A DNA stretch of 64,000 bases from CAZPNX01 sp964518765 (lineage in GTDB: Bacteria > Edwardsbacteria > AC1 > EtOH8). Of the stretch, positions 34,783-42,811 are shown piece after piece. A program made the position numbers and the translations under genes. Where the stretch lies: the NCBI GenBank assembly GCA_964518765.1, contig CAZFJC010000013.1, forward strand, positions 1 to 64,000, written 5' to 3'. How positions within the stretch are numbered: the stretch's first letter is position 1; each line of letters opens with the position of its first letter. The notes under the pieces are model-generated. The model had not been told where the DNA came from and did no database searches. It saw only the letters and a program-made list of their open reading frames with translations.

Positions 34783-35064
34783 TCACCTCCCGTACTTGGC
34801 CGTCATGTTGGAAACGGTGTTGTAGTCGCAGTTGATGACCATCCCGCTGCGTGTGTCCATGACGAAGAAGCCGCAGAATACGTTGTCGTTCTTGTCGATG
34901 GCGCTCCAGGTAGACATCTGGTAGGCGCCATTCATGGGGGTCGCGGCCGCCGGGGCCTGGGCCTGCACCGGCGTCGCCGGCCTTAGCATGACGAAGGCCA
35001 GCGCGGCCAGGGCCGCGCCCGCCAGCATCCATGGGAGCCCTGCTTTGAAACTTGAATTTTCCAT
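34783..35064 (-). CDS. Small membrane-anchored hypothetical protein
   Basis: A 93-residue protein with one N-terminal hydrophobic segment (about 11-27) that could be a signal anchor or a signal peptide ending near VQAQA, followed by an Ala/Pro-rich spacer and a short soluble part with a single CGFFV and a NCDYN motif. It has a clear AAGGAGA ribosome site. It lies 24 bases after the stop of the ftsE-like gene and may be in the same transcript. No known family was recognised. Confidence 0.7.
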   Translation of the reverse strand: MENSSFKAGLPWMLAGAALAALAFVMLRPATPVQAQAPAAATPMNGAYQMSTWSAIDKNDNVFCGFFVMDTRSGMVINCDYNTVSNMTAKYGR

Positions 35065-35087
35065 GGCTGATCTCCTTTTGAATTGGA

Positions 35088-35816
35088 CTATCTTTGTGTG
35101 TCATTGTCGATGAATTGCTCCGCCTGCCTGGCCTCCCCACGCCGGTGCAGCCGGCAGGGCACCTCGCGGCAGATGCTCCCCGCCTCGAGGGCGATGATGC
35201 GGAAGGGCATCTTCTTGACCAGCTCCTGCTCGTGGGTGGCCATCAGCACCGCCGTCCCCTTGGTGTTTATGTCCCGGAGAAGCTCCATGATCTCCAGGGT
35301 GCCGCGCGGGTCCACGTTCCCGGTGGGCTCGTCGGCCAGCAGCAGGAAGGGGTCGTTGACCAGGGCCCGGGCGATGGCCACCTTCTGCTGCTCCCCGCCC
35401 GAAAGCTGGAATGGGTAGCTGTGCCTTTTGTGGGCCAGGCCCACCTCGTTGAGAGCGGCCATGGACTTGCGGTGCACCAACCCGGAGGGGGCCCCGGTCA
35501 CCTCCAGGGCGAAGGCCACGTTCTCATAGACGGTCCGTCCCGAAAGCAGCTTGAAGTCCTGGAAGATCACCCCCAGCTTGCGCCTGAGTTTGGGGATGTC
35601 TCGTCTGGGCATCGCCTCCGATGAAAAACCGGCCACCTTAACCACCCCCTGGTCCGGCTTCTCCTGCATCATGATCATCTTGAGAATGGTGCTCTTGCCC
35701 GACCCCGAGGGGCCGATGAGCACTATAAACTCGCCCTTCTCCATATGGAAGGAGACATCGCGTAGGGCCGTCCAGTTGCCCTGGTATGTCTTGGAGACGT
35801 GGATCAGCTCCAACAT
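35088..35816 (-). CDS. ftsE: FtsE-like ABC transporter ATP-binding protein
   Basis: A 242-residue ABC ATPase. Walker A (GPSGSGKST, 36-44), the LSGGEQQK signature and Walker B (LLLADEPTG) are intact, and the RRKLGVIFQDFKLL segment is characteristic of FtsE, which works with the membrane protein FtsX to control periplasmic peptidoglycan hydrolases during division. The last ~20 residues form a charged extension. No FtsX gene is adjacent; the next gene is a small anchored protein. An M23 peptidase, the usual downstream target class, is encoded at 4704 but far away. FtsE is the best call, though a related LolD/MacB-type ATPase is possible. Confidence 0.82.
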   Translation of the reverse strand: MLELIHVSKTYQGNWTALRDVSFHMEKGEFIVLIGPSGSGKSTILKMIMMQEKPDQGVVKVAGFSSEAMPRRDIPKLRRKLGVIFQDFKLLSGRTVYENVAFALEVTGAPSGLVHRKSMAALNEVGLAHKRHSYPFQLSGGEQQKVAIARALVNDPFLLLADEPTGNVDPRGTLEIMELLRDINTKGTAVLMATHEQELVKKMPFRIIALEAGSICREVPCRLHRRGEARQAEQFIDNDTQR

Positions 35817-35913
35817 TTGATCGGATCTTCGTTTTTGAAAAATTTATCCGCGGAGAAAGCAGGGGCTATTTTTCTTTCCCGGTAGATTCTTTGCGCCCCC
35901 CTGCGGCATAAGA

Positions 35914-36873
35914 TTATCGCCTCAAACTTGCCGCCAGCAGCACCGCCCGGATCATCGGCTTCGGATCGGCCCGCCCTTTTCCGGCGATGTCCAGGGCCGT
36001 GCCGTGGGCCGGCGAAGTACGGATGAAGGGCAGGCCCAGGGTCAGGTTGACCGAGCCGCCCAAGGCCTTAAGCGGAAGCAATCCCTGGTCGTGGTACATG
36101 GCCACCAGAGCGTCCGCCTTCCCATCGGCCGACCAGCGGAAGCCGGCCTCGGCCGACAGAGGACCCACTGCCCTTATCCCCCTGCGTTCCGCTTCTTTGA
36201 CTGCGGGAGCGATGGCTCTCCTCTCTTCGTCCCCCAGCAGGCCTCCCTCACCGGCATGCGGGTTTAGCCCCAGCACCGCGATCCTCGGCCTGCATATTCC
36301 CCACCAAGCCCTCAGCGCCAGGTCTGTCAGCCTAATTTTTTCGAGAACCAGCTTAGAGTTGATCAGCGGCGACAGCTTAGAGACCGGTTCATGGATGGTG
36401 GCCAGGGTCACCTTGTGGGCCTCGGAGACGAACATCATGGCGAAATTGTCTACACCAGCCAGACCTGCCAGTAACTCGGTGTGCCCAGGAAAGCGGTAGC
36501 CGGCCAGATTCAGAGCCTTTTTCGAAATCGGCGCGGTGGCCATGGCCGAGAATCTCCCGGTCAGACAAAGCACGGCCGCGGCCACTACCGCCTCGGCCGA
36601 GACGGTTCCTGAAGCGGACGAAATCATCCCCGGCACCGGCAGTTTTCGTGGCTCGGCGGTCGGCTCGATCTCCAAACCGCCGAGGGACAGCCCCAGCTTT
36701 CGTCCGGCCGCCCGCCAAATCGATTCCGGCCCCACCAGCACCGGCCGGCAGGCCCTGCGGACCTGGGGCGACAGGGCCGCCTTGATGGAGATCTCGGGGC
36801 CGATGCCGGCCGGGTCGCCCAGGGTGATGCCGATCAGGGGTTTCCGGGCAGCTGGATTTCGATCGCTTCTCAT
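35914..36873 (-). CDS. pdxA: 4-hydroxythreonine-4-phosphate dehydrogenase PdxA
   Basis: A 319-residue enzyme of the DXP-dependent vitamin B6 pathway, oxidising 4-phosphohydroxy-L-threonine with NAD. Family motifs are clear: TLGDPAGIGPEI at the start, the metal-binding His in PGHTELLA, YHDQGLLPLK and the C-terminal SPAHGTALDIAG. Length is normal. It starts two bases after the FmdB-like gene stop in a minus-strand operon. PdxJ is not in the window. PdxA2-type homologues act on other substrates, but nothing nearby suggests that here. Confidence 0.95.
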   Translation of the reverse strand: MRSDRNPAARKPLIGITLGDPAGIGPEISIKAALSPQVRRACRPVLVGPESIWRAAGRKLGLSLGGLEIEPTAEPRKLPVPGMISSASGTVSAEAVVAAAVLCLTGRFSAMATAPISKKALNLAGYRFPGHTELLAGLAGVDNFAMMFVSEAHKVTLATIHEPVSKLSPLINSKLVLEKIRLTDLALRAWWGICRPRIAVLGLNPHAGEGGLLGDEERRAIAPAVKEAERRGIRAVGPLSAEAGFRWSADGKADALVAMYHDQGLLPLKALGGSVNLTLGLPFIRTSPAHGTALDIAGKGRADPKPMIRAVLLAASLRR

Positions 36874-36875
36874 GG

Positions 36876-37241
36876 TTAAGCCGCCGATTCGTCTATCCCT
36901 GAACCGGTATCCTGGTCCGGGTGTGCCTCCTCCTCTATCGCCTCGTCCACCATCTGATCGAAATCTTCACCTACATCCTCGCCCATCTCCTTGCCCATCT
37001 TCTTGGCCCACCTGGCCACCGAGGCTGGATCGTTCTCGTCAAGGCCGGCCAGGGACGAGGGATCGGCCAGGCGCTCCAGCCGGCTCTCCTGGGAGCGAAC
37101 TGCCCGGAAGCGCGACATCAGACGCTCCAGCCTTCTCCCTTTGCACTTGGGGCATTCGAGAGGATCGCTGTCCGCGGAGGAAAGAATCAGCCGGCTGAAT
37201 TCGCAGCCACAGTCAAGGCAGCGGTACTCGTAAATTGGCAT
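36876..37241 (-). CDS. FmdB-family zinc-ribbon protein
   Basis: A 121-residue protein beginning with the FmdB/CxxC_CxxC_SSSS zinc ribbon (MPIYEYRC, then CxxC at 8-11 and CPKC near 30-33). The rest is hydrophilic with an acidic, helical C-terminus (many Glu and Asp after about residue 85). FmdB-like proteins are small putative regulators of unknown action. It lies between tauE-like and pdxA genes, 40 bases after the former. Confidence 0.88.
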   Translation of the reverse strand: MPIYEYRCLDCGCEFSRLILSSADSDPLECPKCKGRRLERLMSRFRAVRSQESRLERLADPSSLAGLDENDPASVARWAKKMGKEMGEDVGEDFDQMVDEAIEEEAHPDQDTGSGIDESAA

Positions 37242-37281
37242 GGTAAACTGTCTTGTTTATGTTGCTTTACGCCGATGTGGT

Positions 37282-37641
37282 TTACTTACCCCAGATCATC
37301 CGCACCGCCAACACCAGTAGAAGGACGCCGAACAACCGCTTCAGCCATATAGGTGGCATCCCTACCGCCAGCTGGGCCCCCAGCAGCCCGCCCACCAGAA
37401 AGGCCCCGGCCATAACGGCCGCCGCCGGAATATTGACATGCCCGGCCTGATAGTAGCGCCAGACGGCCAACAGCCCAATGGGCAACAGCAGTGTGGCCAG
37501 AGAGGTCCCCTGGGCCTGGTGTTGGGAGTAATGGAAAAGCAGGATCAGGGCCGGGACGATGATCACCGCACCTCCGATTCCCAGTAGGCCGCTCACCGTA
37601 CCCGCAACCAGACCCAGGATGCCGTATCCCAGCCAGGGCAT
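37282..37641 (-). CDS. Half-size TauE/SafE family membrane protein
   Basis: A 119-residue membrane protein with about four hydrophobic segments and the GLLGIGGAVIIVPAL motif of the TauE/SafE anion-export family. Usual members are about 240-270 residues made of two similar halves; this one is a single half, so it probably works as a homodimer, as some short members do. No sign of truncation: a proper start and stop exist and the flanking genes abut it. It begins four bases after the nnr stop. Confidence 0.85.
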   Translation of the reverse strand: MPWLGYGILGLVAGTVSGLLGIGGAVIIVPALILLFHYSQHQAQGTSLATLLLPIGLLAVWRYYQAGHVNIPAAAVMAGAFLVGGLLGAQLAVGMPPIWLKRLFGVLLLVLAVRMIWGK

Positions 37642-37645
37642 GGTC

Positions 37646-39205
37646 CTACTCCGAAAGCCGGGCGAAAGCCCGGGGCAGGTTTTCCAAAATGTCGCCGGCC
37701 AGCATGGCGTACTGTGTCTTCTCCTCGGCCGCCAGGTCGCCTGCCAGCCCGTGAAGGTACACCCCCAGCCTGGCCGCCTCGGTGGTTCTTATCCCCTGAG
37801 CCAAGAGGCCAGCCAGGATGCCGGTCAGCACGTCGCCGGAACCGGCGGTAGCCATCCCGGCGTTGCCGGTGGAGTTGATCCACAAAGGCCCCTTGGGATG
37901 GGCGATGACAGTGGGCGCACCCTTGAGGACCACCGTCTGGCAGAAGTGGGCGGCCGCCTCCTGAGCCGCGGCCATGGGATCGGCCTTGATCAAGGCCATG
38001 TCCCGTCGCATCAGCCGCGACATCTCCCCGTAATGGGGTGTCAGTATCAGCGAGGCCTTAATGTCGTAAAGGGTCTCTGGCTTTGCGGCCGAAGCGTTCA
38101 GAGCATCGGCATCCACCACTGCCGGCATGGTGATCTGTGATAGCACCAGGCCCACCAGCTCGGCCGTCTCCGGGTGCGGCGAAAGCCCGGGCCCCAGGGC
38201 CAAAACGTCGGCCCTGGACAGCAGATTCCTGATCTTGTCGAACCCGGCCACCGACAGGGTCCTAGTCCTGGTCTCCGGCAGAGGCTTGGTGATGACCTCG
38301 GTCAGCTTGCTTTCCATGATGTCGTTCAGGCTCTCCGGTATCCCCAGATAGACCATGCCGGCCCCGGATCTAAGCGCCGCCATGGCCGTCAGGGCGGCCG
38401 CCCCGGTCATCCCTATGGATCCGGCCAGCACCAGCACCGTTCCACAGCTACCTTTGTGGGCGTCGGCCGGCCGCACCGGCAGCAGCCTCCGGACCAGGCC
38501 CTCCTCGGCAACTTCCAACGGATCCTTGACCTCATCCACCGCAGCCTGGGGCAGGCCGATGTCGGCCACGGTCACCGCTCCGGCCAGTTGCCTTCCGGGA
38601 TGGAATAGGAGCCCGGTCTTTATGAGCCCCATGGTGACGGTGGCCGTGGCCCTCACCCCAGCTCCGGGGCAGGCTCCGGTCCGCCCGTCCACGCCCGAGG
38701 GAATGTCCACCGCCAGGACCGGCCGCCCGCTCTGGTTTATCGTTTCTATGGCTTGGGTGCAGAGTCTGTCCGGAGCGCCTTTGAAACCGGTGCCGAAAAT
38801 GGCGTCCACCGCCAGACATGATCCCTCCAGCGATCGCTTGAGGGCGCTCAGGCCCTTGGGGCTGACCGCCTCCTGCAGCCTGACCCCGGCCGCCTTCAGC
38901 CTGGAGGCCTGCGTCCTGGCGTCCCCCTTCAGCCTGGAGGCCGCGCCCACCACAAAGACCTCGGTCGGAAAACCCTGGCCTGACAGATGGCGGGCGGCCG
39001 CCATGCCATCGCCGCCGTTGTTGCCGGCTCCGCAGACTATGCAGATCGGACCCTTGGCTCCGGGCAGGCCGGCCCCGGCCATCTCTGCGGCCGCCTGGGC
39101 CACGGCCTTGCCCGCATTCTCCATCAGGGCCAGGCTCGGGACCCGGTGCCTCTTCATGGCCCGGACGTCAATCTCCTGCATCTGCTGGGGGGTGACCGCT
39201 TTCAT
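37646..39205 (-). CDS. nnr: Bifunctional NAD(P)H-hydrate epimerase/dehydratase
   Basis: A 519-residue metabolite-repair enzyme. The N-terminal YjeF domain (about 1-215; GNNGGDGMAAARHL) epimerises damaged NAD(P)H hydrates, and the C-terminal ribokinase-like domain (about 225-515; GSGDVLTGILAGLL) dehydrates the S-epimer with ADP or ATP. The ATG at 39205 follows a GGAGG site and overlaps the acpS stop by four bases, so longer upstream readings are shadows of acpS. The pairing of nnr with acpS is common in bacteria. Confidence 0.95.
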   Translation of the reverse strand: MKAVTPQQMQEIDVRAMKRHRVPSLALMENAGKAVAQAAAEMAGAGLPGAKGPICIVCGAGNNGGDGMAAARHLSGQGFPTEVFVVGAASRLKGDARTQASRLKAAGVRLQEAVSPKGLSALKRSLEGSCLAVDAIFGTGFKGAPDRLCTQAIETINQSGRPVLAVDIPSGVDGRTGACPGAGVRATATVTMGLIKTGLLFHPGRQLAGAVTVADIGLPQAAVDEVKDPLEVAEEGLVRRLLPVRPADAHKGSCGTVLVLAGSIGMTGAAALTAMAALRSGAGMVYLGIPESLNDIMESKLTEVITKPLPETRTRTLSVAGFDKIRNLLSRADVLALGPGLSPHPETAELVGLVLSQITMPAVVDADALNASAAKPETLYDIKASLILTPHYGEMSRLMRRDMALIKADPMAAAQEAAAHFCQTVVLKGAPTVIAHPKGPLWINSTGNAGMATAGSGDVLTGILAGLLAQGIRTTEAARLGVYLHGLAGDLAAEEKTQYAMLAGDILENLPRAFARLSE

Positions 39206-39612
39206 TTTATCCTCCCCTTCATTGTTTTTCTCTTCCGTCCCCGGGCCCTCTCCATAACGGCCACCGCCACCACCAGGGAACGCTCGTGCGACAGAGACAG
39301 CTGGAAGCGGCAGCCGGCTCCGATCTCGGCGGCCCGCCCGCTGAGCCTGACGGTGGGACGGCTGTGTTCGTTGTCCACGATCTCTATCATTTTGGGGCTC
39401 ACCCCGCGGCGAAAGCCGGTGCCCAGGCATTTGGATACCGCCTCCTTGCAGGCGAACCGGGCGGCCAGGGCCTGGTAGCGGTTGGCCCGGCTCCGGCAGA
39501 AGGCGATCTCGGGCGGGGTGAAGACCTTCTCCAGGAAATGGTCTCCCCAGCGCTCCACCGCCTGCTTCATCCTGGCGACCTCGGCGATGTCGATGCCGAC
39601 AGCGGCGATCAT
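39202..39612 (-). CDS. acpS: Holo-[acyl-carrier-protein] synthase AcpS
   Basis: A 136-residue phosphopantetheinyl transferase that activates acyl carrier protein for fatty-acid synthesis. The motifs GIDIAEV with the Mg-binding Asp and FACKEAVSKCLGTG are intact. The real start is the ATG at 39612, overlapping the stop of the TPR gene (ATGA); the longer in-frame reading lies inside that gene. It overlaps nnr downstream by four bases, so three genes are translationally linked. Confidence 0.95.
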   Translation of the reverse strand: MIAAVGIDIAEVARMKQAVERWGDHFLEKVFTPPEIAFCRSRANRYQALAARFACKEAVSKCLGTGFRRGVSPKMIEIVDNEHSRPTVRLSGRAAEIGAGCRFQLSLSHERSLVVAVAVMERARGRKRKTMKGRIK

Positions 39613-40712
39613 AAAGCCTTGCCTTTGTTCATCTTCATAGCCAACCGCGCTCTTTCCGTAAGCTGCTGGAGTCGTTTCCTGGTCGGGCCATCGCTGTCCC
39701 CCCTGATCCAAGAGGAAACAACGCTCAATATCTTTAAAGCCTGATCCGTTTTCCCTGCCTTTATATGGATGTCGGCTTGTGACAAGCATGCCTGAATCTG
39801 GCCGTTGGCATCGCCGGCTTGAGCGAAACAACCGTATGCTTTTTTCGCAAGTTTTACCGCTTGCTCGACATCGTCTGTGATATACGCCAGCTGCAGATAA
39901 CAATAACCCATGCCCAGCAGATCCCCGATCTCTTTCCTGATGTCCAGAGCGTGGAGGAAAAGATACCGGGCATCGTCTCTGGCCTTCCTTTTGTTCATGA
40001 GGTAGCCAAGATTGAGGAGCGTATAACCCATCCCCATCTTATCCCCGATCCTCGTCTCTAGCTCCAGCGCCCTGTTGAGGCACTCTCCGGCTTTATCATC
40101 TTGCTCGGTGTTGATATATAGAAGGCCAAGATTATTAAGGCTTTCAGCCATCCCCTGGAGGTTCTTTCTCCTGTCCCGCAACTCCAGGGAGCTTTTATAG
40201 AAATACTCTCCCTTAGCGTCATCCCCCAGCCGGCGGTAGCAGAAACCGATATCGTTCAGTATCTCCGCCTCAAGATCGTCGCCCCCAGCCTGGCGAGTCC
40301 ACATTAAGGCTTTTTCGTATCGCTCGATTGCCTGGCAGTAGTTTCCTTCATTTATACACAAAGCAGCCCTAAGGTACATTGCTAGTGCCCGGCCGAGGCT
40401 ATGGCCCATTTGTTGAGATAGATTTTCCAGCCTATCCAGCGGTTCGGCCATCATCTTCCAAAGGCTGAACTGGTTGGCCAGGTTGCAGATATCGAAAAGA
40501 TACTCCATCTCCAGGACAACGGGCAGGGGCTTCAAAGATCTTATTTTCTCCAATTCCGATATGGCGCCGTCTTTTTCGCTGTTGGCGTATCGGCTCAGAA
40601 ACCGGTTGTGGTAAATCCATCCTTTTACCAACGAAACCATGTCATCCTGAGTCGGCTTGACCCCTTTTGATGCGAAGTAAAACCTGAGGGTGCTTGGCAA
40701 GCCGTATTTCAT
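39609..40712 (-). CDS. TPR-repeat protein upstream of acpS
   Basis: A 367-residue protein with about six tetratricopeptide repeats (roughly residues 75-330), a basic N-terminus and no other domain. I place the start at the ATG at 40712 (MKYGLPS); an in-frame ATG at 40826 exists but codes an AT-rich, hydrophobic extension that coincides with promoter-like sequence. Neither has a good ribosome site, so the start is uncertain. Codon use is less GC-rich than its neighbours. Its stop overlaps the acpS start, so its expression is coupled to acpS-nnr. It is not closely similar to the two other TPR proteins in the window. Confidence 0.75.
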   Translation of the reverse strand: MKYGLPSTLRFYFASKGVKPTQDDMVSLVKGWIYHNRFLSRYANSEKDGAISELEKIRSLKPLPVVLEMEYLFDICNLANQFSLWKMMAEPLDRLENLSQQMGHSLGRALAMYLRAALCINEGNYCQAIERYEKALMWTRQAGGDDLEAEILNDIGFCYRRLGDDAKGEYFYKSSLELRDRRKNLQGMAESLNNLGLLYINTEQDDKAGECLNRALELETRIGDKMGMGYTLLNLGYLMNKRKARDDARYLFLHALDIRKEIGDLLGMGYCYLQLAYITDDVEQAVKLAKKAYGCFAQAGDANGQIQACLSQADIHIKAGKTDQALKILSVVSSWIRGDSDGPTRKRLQQLTERARLAMKMNKGKAL

Positions 40713-40924
40713 GGTTTTTAAAGGTCTTTTCAGCCGGCCGGCATAACTCAATTTACAAGAAAAAGCCAGAATACTATATAATTTACCATAAATAATTGAA
40801 AAGTCAAGCTTTAAGTTTAACGCCAACTGGCTGCGCCTTTCGCGTCTAACATCTTAACCTATTGTCCCACAAGTTATTATATATTATCGCCCATGGCTTC
40901 ATTTTTGTCCTTTCATTAAAAAAG

Positions 40925-40954
40925 TTGACTTCCTTGGCTCTTTTGGGGTAAACT
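40925..40954 (+). promoter_or_regulatory. Promoter of the SDR gene, predicts leaderless mRNA
   Basis: TTGACT (40925-40930), 18 bases and TAAACT (40949-40954). The -10 box ends seven bases before the ATG at 40962 and no ribosome site lies close to the start. Confidence 0.6.
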
Positions 40955-40961
40955 CATTGCG

Positions 40962-41966
40962 ATGTTTCATGAAAAACCACCCTGCACCTCCCTGGTCACC
41001 GGGGCCAACGGGTTCATCGGCTCGCATCTTGTCGAGGAGCTGCTGGCCCGGGGCCATCATGTCCGCTGCCTGGTGAGGAAGACCAGCGACCTGAGGTGGC
41101 TGGAGGGGTTGGATGTTCAGATAATAAGGGGCTCTTACGACGACGAGGAATCGCTGGCGTCCGCGGTGCTGGGGGTTGATCACATCTATCATATCGCCGG
41201 AGCCGTCAAGGCCAAAAAACCAGCCGATTTCTACCGGGCCAATACCGCGGCCACGGCCAAGCTGGCCCAAGCGGCTATAAAAGCCAATCCGGGCCTCAAA
41301 CGCTTCGTCTTTTCCTCCAGCCAGGCGGCGGCCGGCCCCTCGCCCTGTCTGGACAAGCCCAAATGCGAGCTTGAGGAGTGCCGGCCGGTGACCGACTACG
41401 GCCGCAGCAAGCTTTTGGCGGAGCGCGAGCTGTTGAAGCTGTCGGATAAACTGCCTTTGACCATCATCAGGCCCCCCTCGGTCTACGGCCCCCGGGACAC
41501 TGAGATATTCATGTACTTCCAGTGGATAAGCCGGGGCCTGGCCCTGCTGCCCGGCATCAGAAAGCGATATGCTCACCTGATCTATGTCAAGGACCTGGTC
41601 AGGGGCATGGTCCAGGCGGCGGAATCCGGAAAAACCCTGGGCAAAACATATTTCTTGTCCGAGGAACGGGCCTATAGTTGGCAGGATATCTCCGACCTCA
41701 TCGCCAAGAGCTTGGGAAGAAAACCCATAAAACTACCGGTGCCCATCTTCATGGCCCGTTTCTCCGCCCTCCTCTCCGAGGCCGGAGCTTTTATCGTCAA
41801 TAAACCGACGATTTTCAACCGACAGAAGGTCAACGAAATGGCCCAACGGTACTGGACGGTATCGGCCAGGGCGGCCAACGAGGATTTCGGATTCAAATGC
41901 GGGTACGACCTGGCCAAAGGGATCGAGGAGACGTCCAAATGGTACCGGGAGAACGGATGGCTGTAA
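40962..41966 (+). CDS. NAD(P)-dependent epimerase/dehydratase (extended SDR)
   Basis: A 334-residue extended short-chain dehydrogenase. The nucleotide-binding motif TGANGFIG is at 13-20, and the catalytic Tyr-x3-Lys is in DYGRSK. The family includes sugar-nucleotide epimerases, steroid dehydrogenases and the ceramide reductase CerR of Caulobacter. Only rsmI separates it from a serine palmitoyltransferase-like gene on the same strand, so a lipid-modifying role is a reasonable inference but not shown. The N-terminus begins directly at the first strand and the promoter abuts the ATG, so the mRNA is probably leaderless. Confidence 0.85.
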   Translation: MFHEKPPCTSLVTGANGFIGSHLVEELLARGHHVRCLVRKTSDLRWLEGLDVQIIRGSYDDEESLASAVLGVDHIYHIAGAVKAKKPADFYRANTAATAKLAQAAIKANPGLKRFVFSSSQAAAGPSPCLDKPKCELEECRPVTDYGRSKLLAERELLKLSDKLPLTIIRPPSVYGPRDTEIFMYFQWISRGLALLPGIRKRYAHLIYVKDLVRGMVQAAESGKTLGKTYFLSEERAYSWQDISDLIAKSLGRKPIKLPVPIFMARFSALLSEAGAFIVNKPTIFNRQKVNEMAQRYWTVSARAANEDFGFKCGYDLAKGIEETSKWYRENGWL

Positions 41967-41970
41967 ATCG

Positions 41971-42020
41971 CCCTAACCCCTCTATCCCCTTCCCCAGTGG
42001 GGAAGGGGTTTAGGGTTAGG
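41971..42020 (+). repeat. Nested hairpin element between SDR gene and rsmI
   Basis: Two nested inverted repeats: outer CCTAACCC/GGGTTAGG and inner CCCCTTCCCC/GGGGAAGGGG around AGT. The text resembles short dispersed palindromes found in many genomes, so it may be a REP-like element, and it could act as an attenuator or mRNA-stabilising structure ahead of rsmI. Confidence 0.6.
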
Positions 42021-42033
42021 TGGAAAGAATCAT

Positions 42034-42732
42034 ATGCTCTACCTTGTCGCCACGCCCATCGGCAACCTGAGGGACATCACCCTGCGGGCCCTGGACGTCC
42101 TCAAGTCGGTCGATCTGATCGCCTGCGAGGACACTAGGAAATCGCGCATCCTGCTGGCCCAACACGGCATCGAAAAGCCCTTGATGTCCTTCTTCGAGCA
42201 CAACGAGGAGCAGGCCGGAAGGCGGATCATCGGAGAGCTGAAAAGCGGCAAGTCCGTGGCCCTGATCACCGACGGCGGCACACCCGGCATCTCCGACCCC
42301 GGATACACCATCGTCCAAAAGGCCATTGCCTCCGGCATCCCCTTCACCCTCATCCCCGGCCCCTCGGCCCTGGACATGGCCGTGGTCCTCTCCGGGCTTC
42401 CGGTCCATTCTTTCCTCTTCCGGGGATTCCCGCCCCAGAGGCCGGGCGCCCGCAGAAGGTTCTTGGAGCGGGATCGGGATGTTCCCCACACCCTGGTTTA
42501 TTACGAGAGCGTCCACCGCATCGACCGCTTTCTGGCCGACGCCCTCGAGATCTTCGGCGACCGGCCGGCCAGCCTTTGCCGGGAGATGACCAAGCTCCAC
42601 GAGGAGATCGAGCGCGGGACACTGGCGGACCTGTCCTCCCGGGCCGGCGGAAGGAAGCGGCTGGGCGAATACGTGGTGGTCATCGCCGGCGCTGGTCGCC
42701 GGCAGAGCGACACGGCGGACGAAGGGGGCTGA
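42034..42732 (+). CDS. rsmI: 16S rRNA (cytidine-1402 2'-O)-methyltransferase RsmI
   Basis: A 232-residue tetrapyrrole-methylase-fold enzyme that methylates the ribose of C1402 in the decoding centre of 16S rRNA. Signature segments are YLVATPIGNLRD at the start, CEDTR, the GTPGISDPG loop and IPGPSA. It is shorter than E. coli RsmI (about 286) because the C-terminal extension is missing, which is common outside Proteobacteria. The start has GGTGGAAAG upstream. Confidence 0.95.
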   Translation: MLYLVATPIGNLRDITLRALDVLKSVDLIACEDTRKSRILLAQHGIEKPLMSFFEHNEEQAGRRIIGELKSGKSVALITDGGTPGISDPGYTIVQKAIASGIPFTLIPGPSALDMAVVLSGLPVHSFLFRGFPPQRPGARRRFLERDRDVPHTLVYYESVHRIDRFLADALEIFGDRPASLCREMTKLHEEIERGTLADLSSRAGGRKRLGEYVVVIAGAGRRQSDTADEGG

Positions 42733-42753
42733 ATCAGCATGATCCGATTGCGT

Positions 42754-42782
42754 TTGTAAACCAGTTCTTTTTGTAGTATAAT
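42754..42782 (+). promoter_or_regulatory. Promoter of the serine palmitoyltransferase-like gene
   Basis: TTGTAA (42754-42759), 17 bases and a perfect TATAAT (42777-42782). The leader is about 22 bases and contains a GGAAAGAG site before the ATG at 42812. Confidence 0.7.
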
Positions 42783-42811
42783 AATATTTGAGTTTATTTG
42801 GAAAGAGCAAC

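Noticed and set aside
37282..37641. Truncated pseudogene of a full-length TauE transporter
   Set aside because: The frame has tight operon spacing on both sides and no leftover second half; short half-size members are known in the family.
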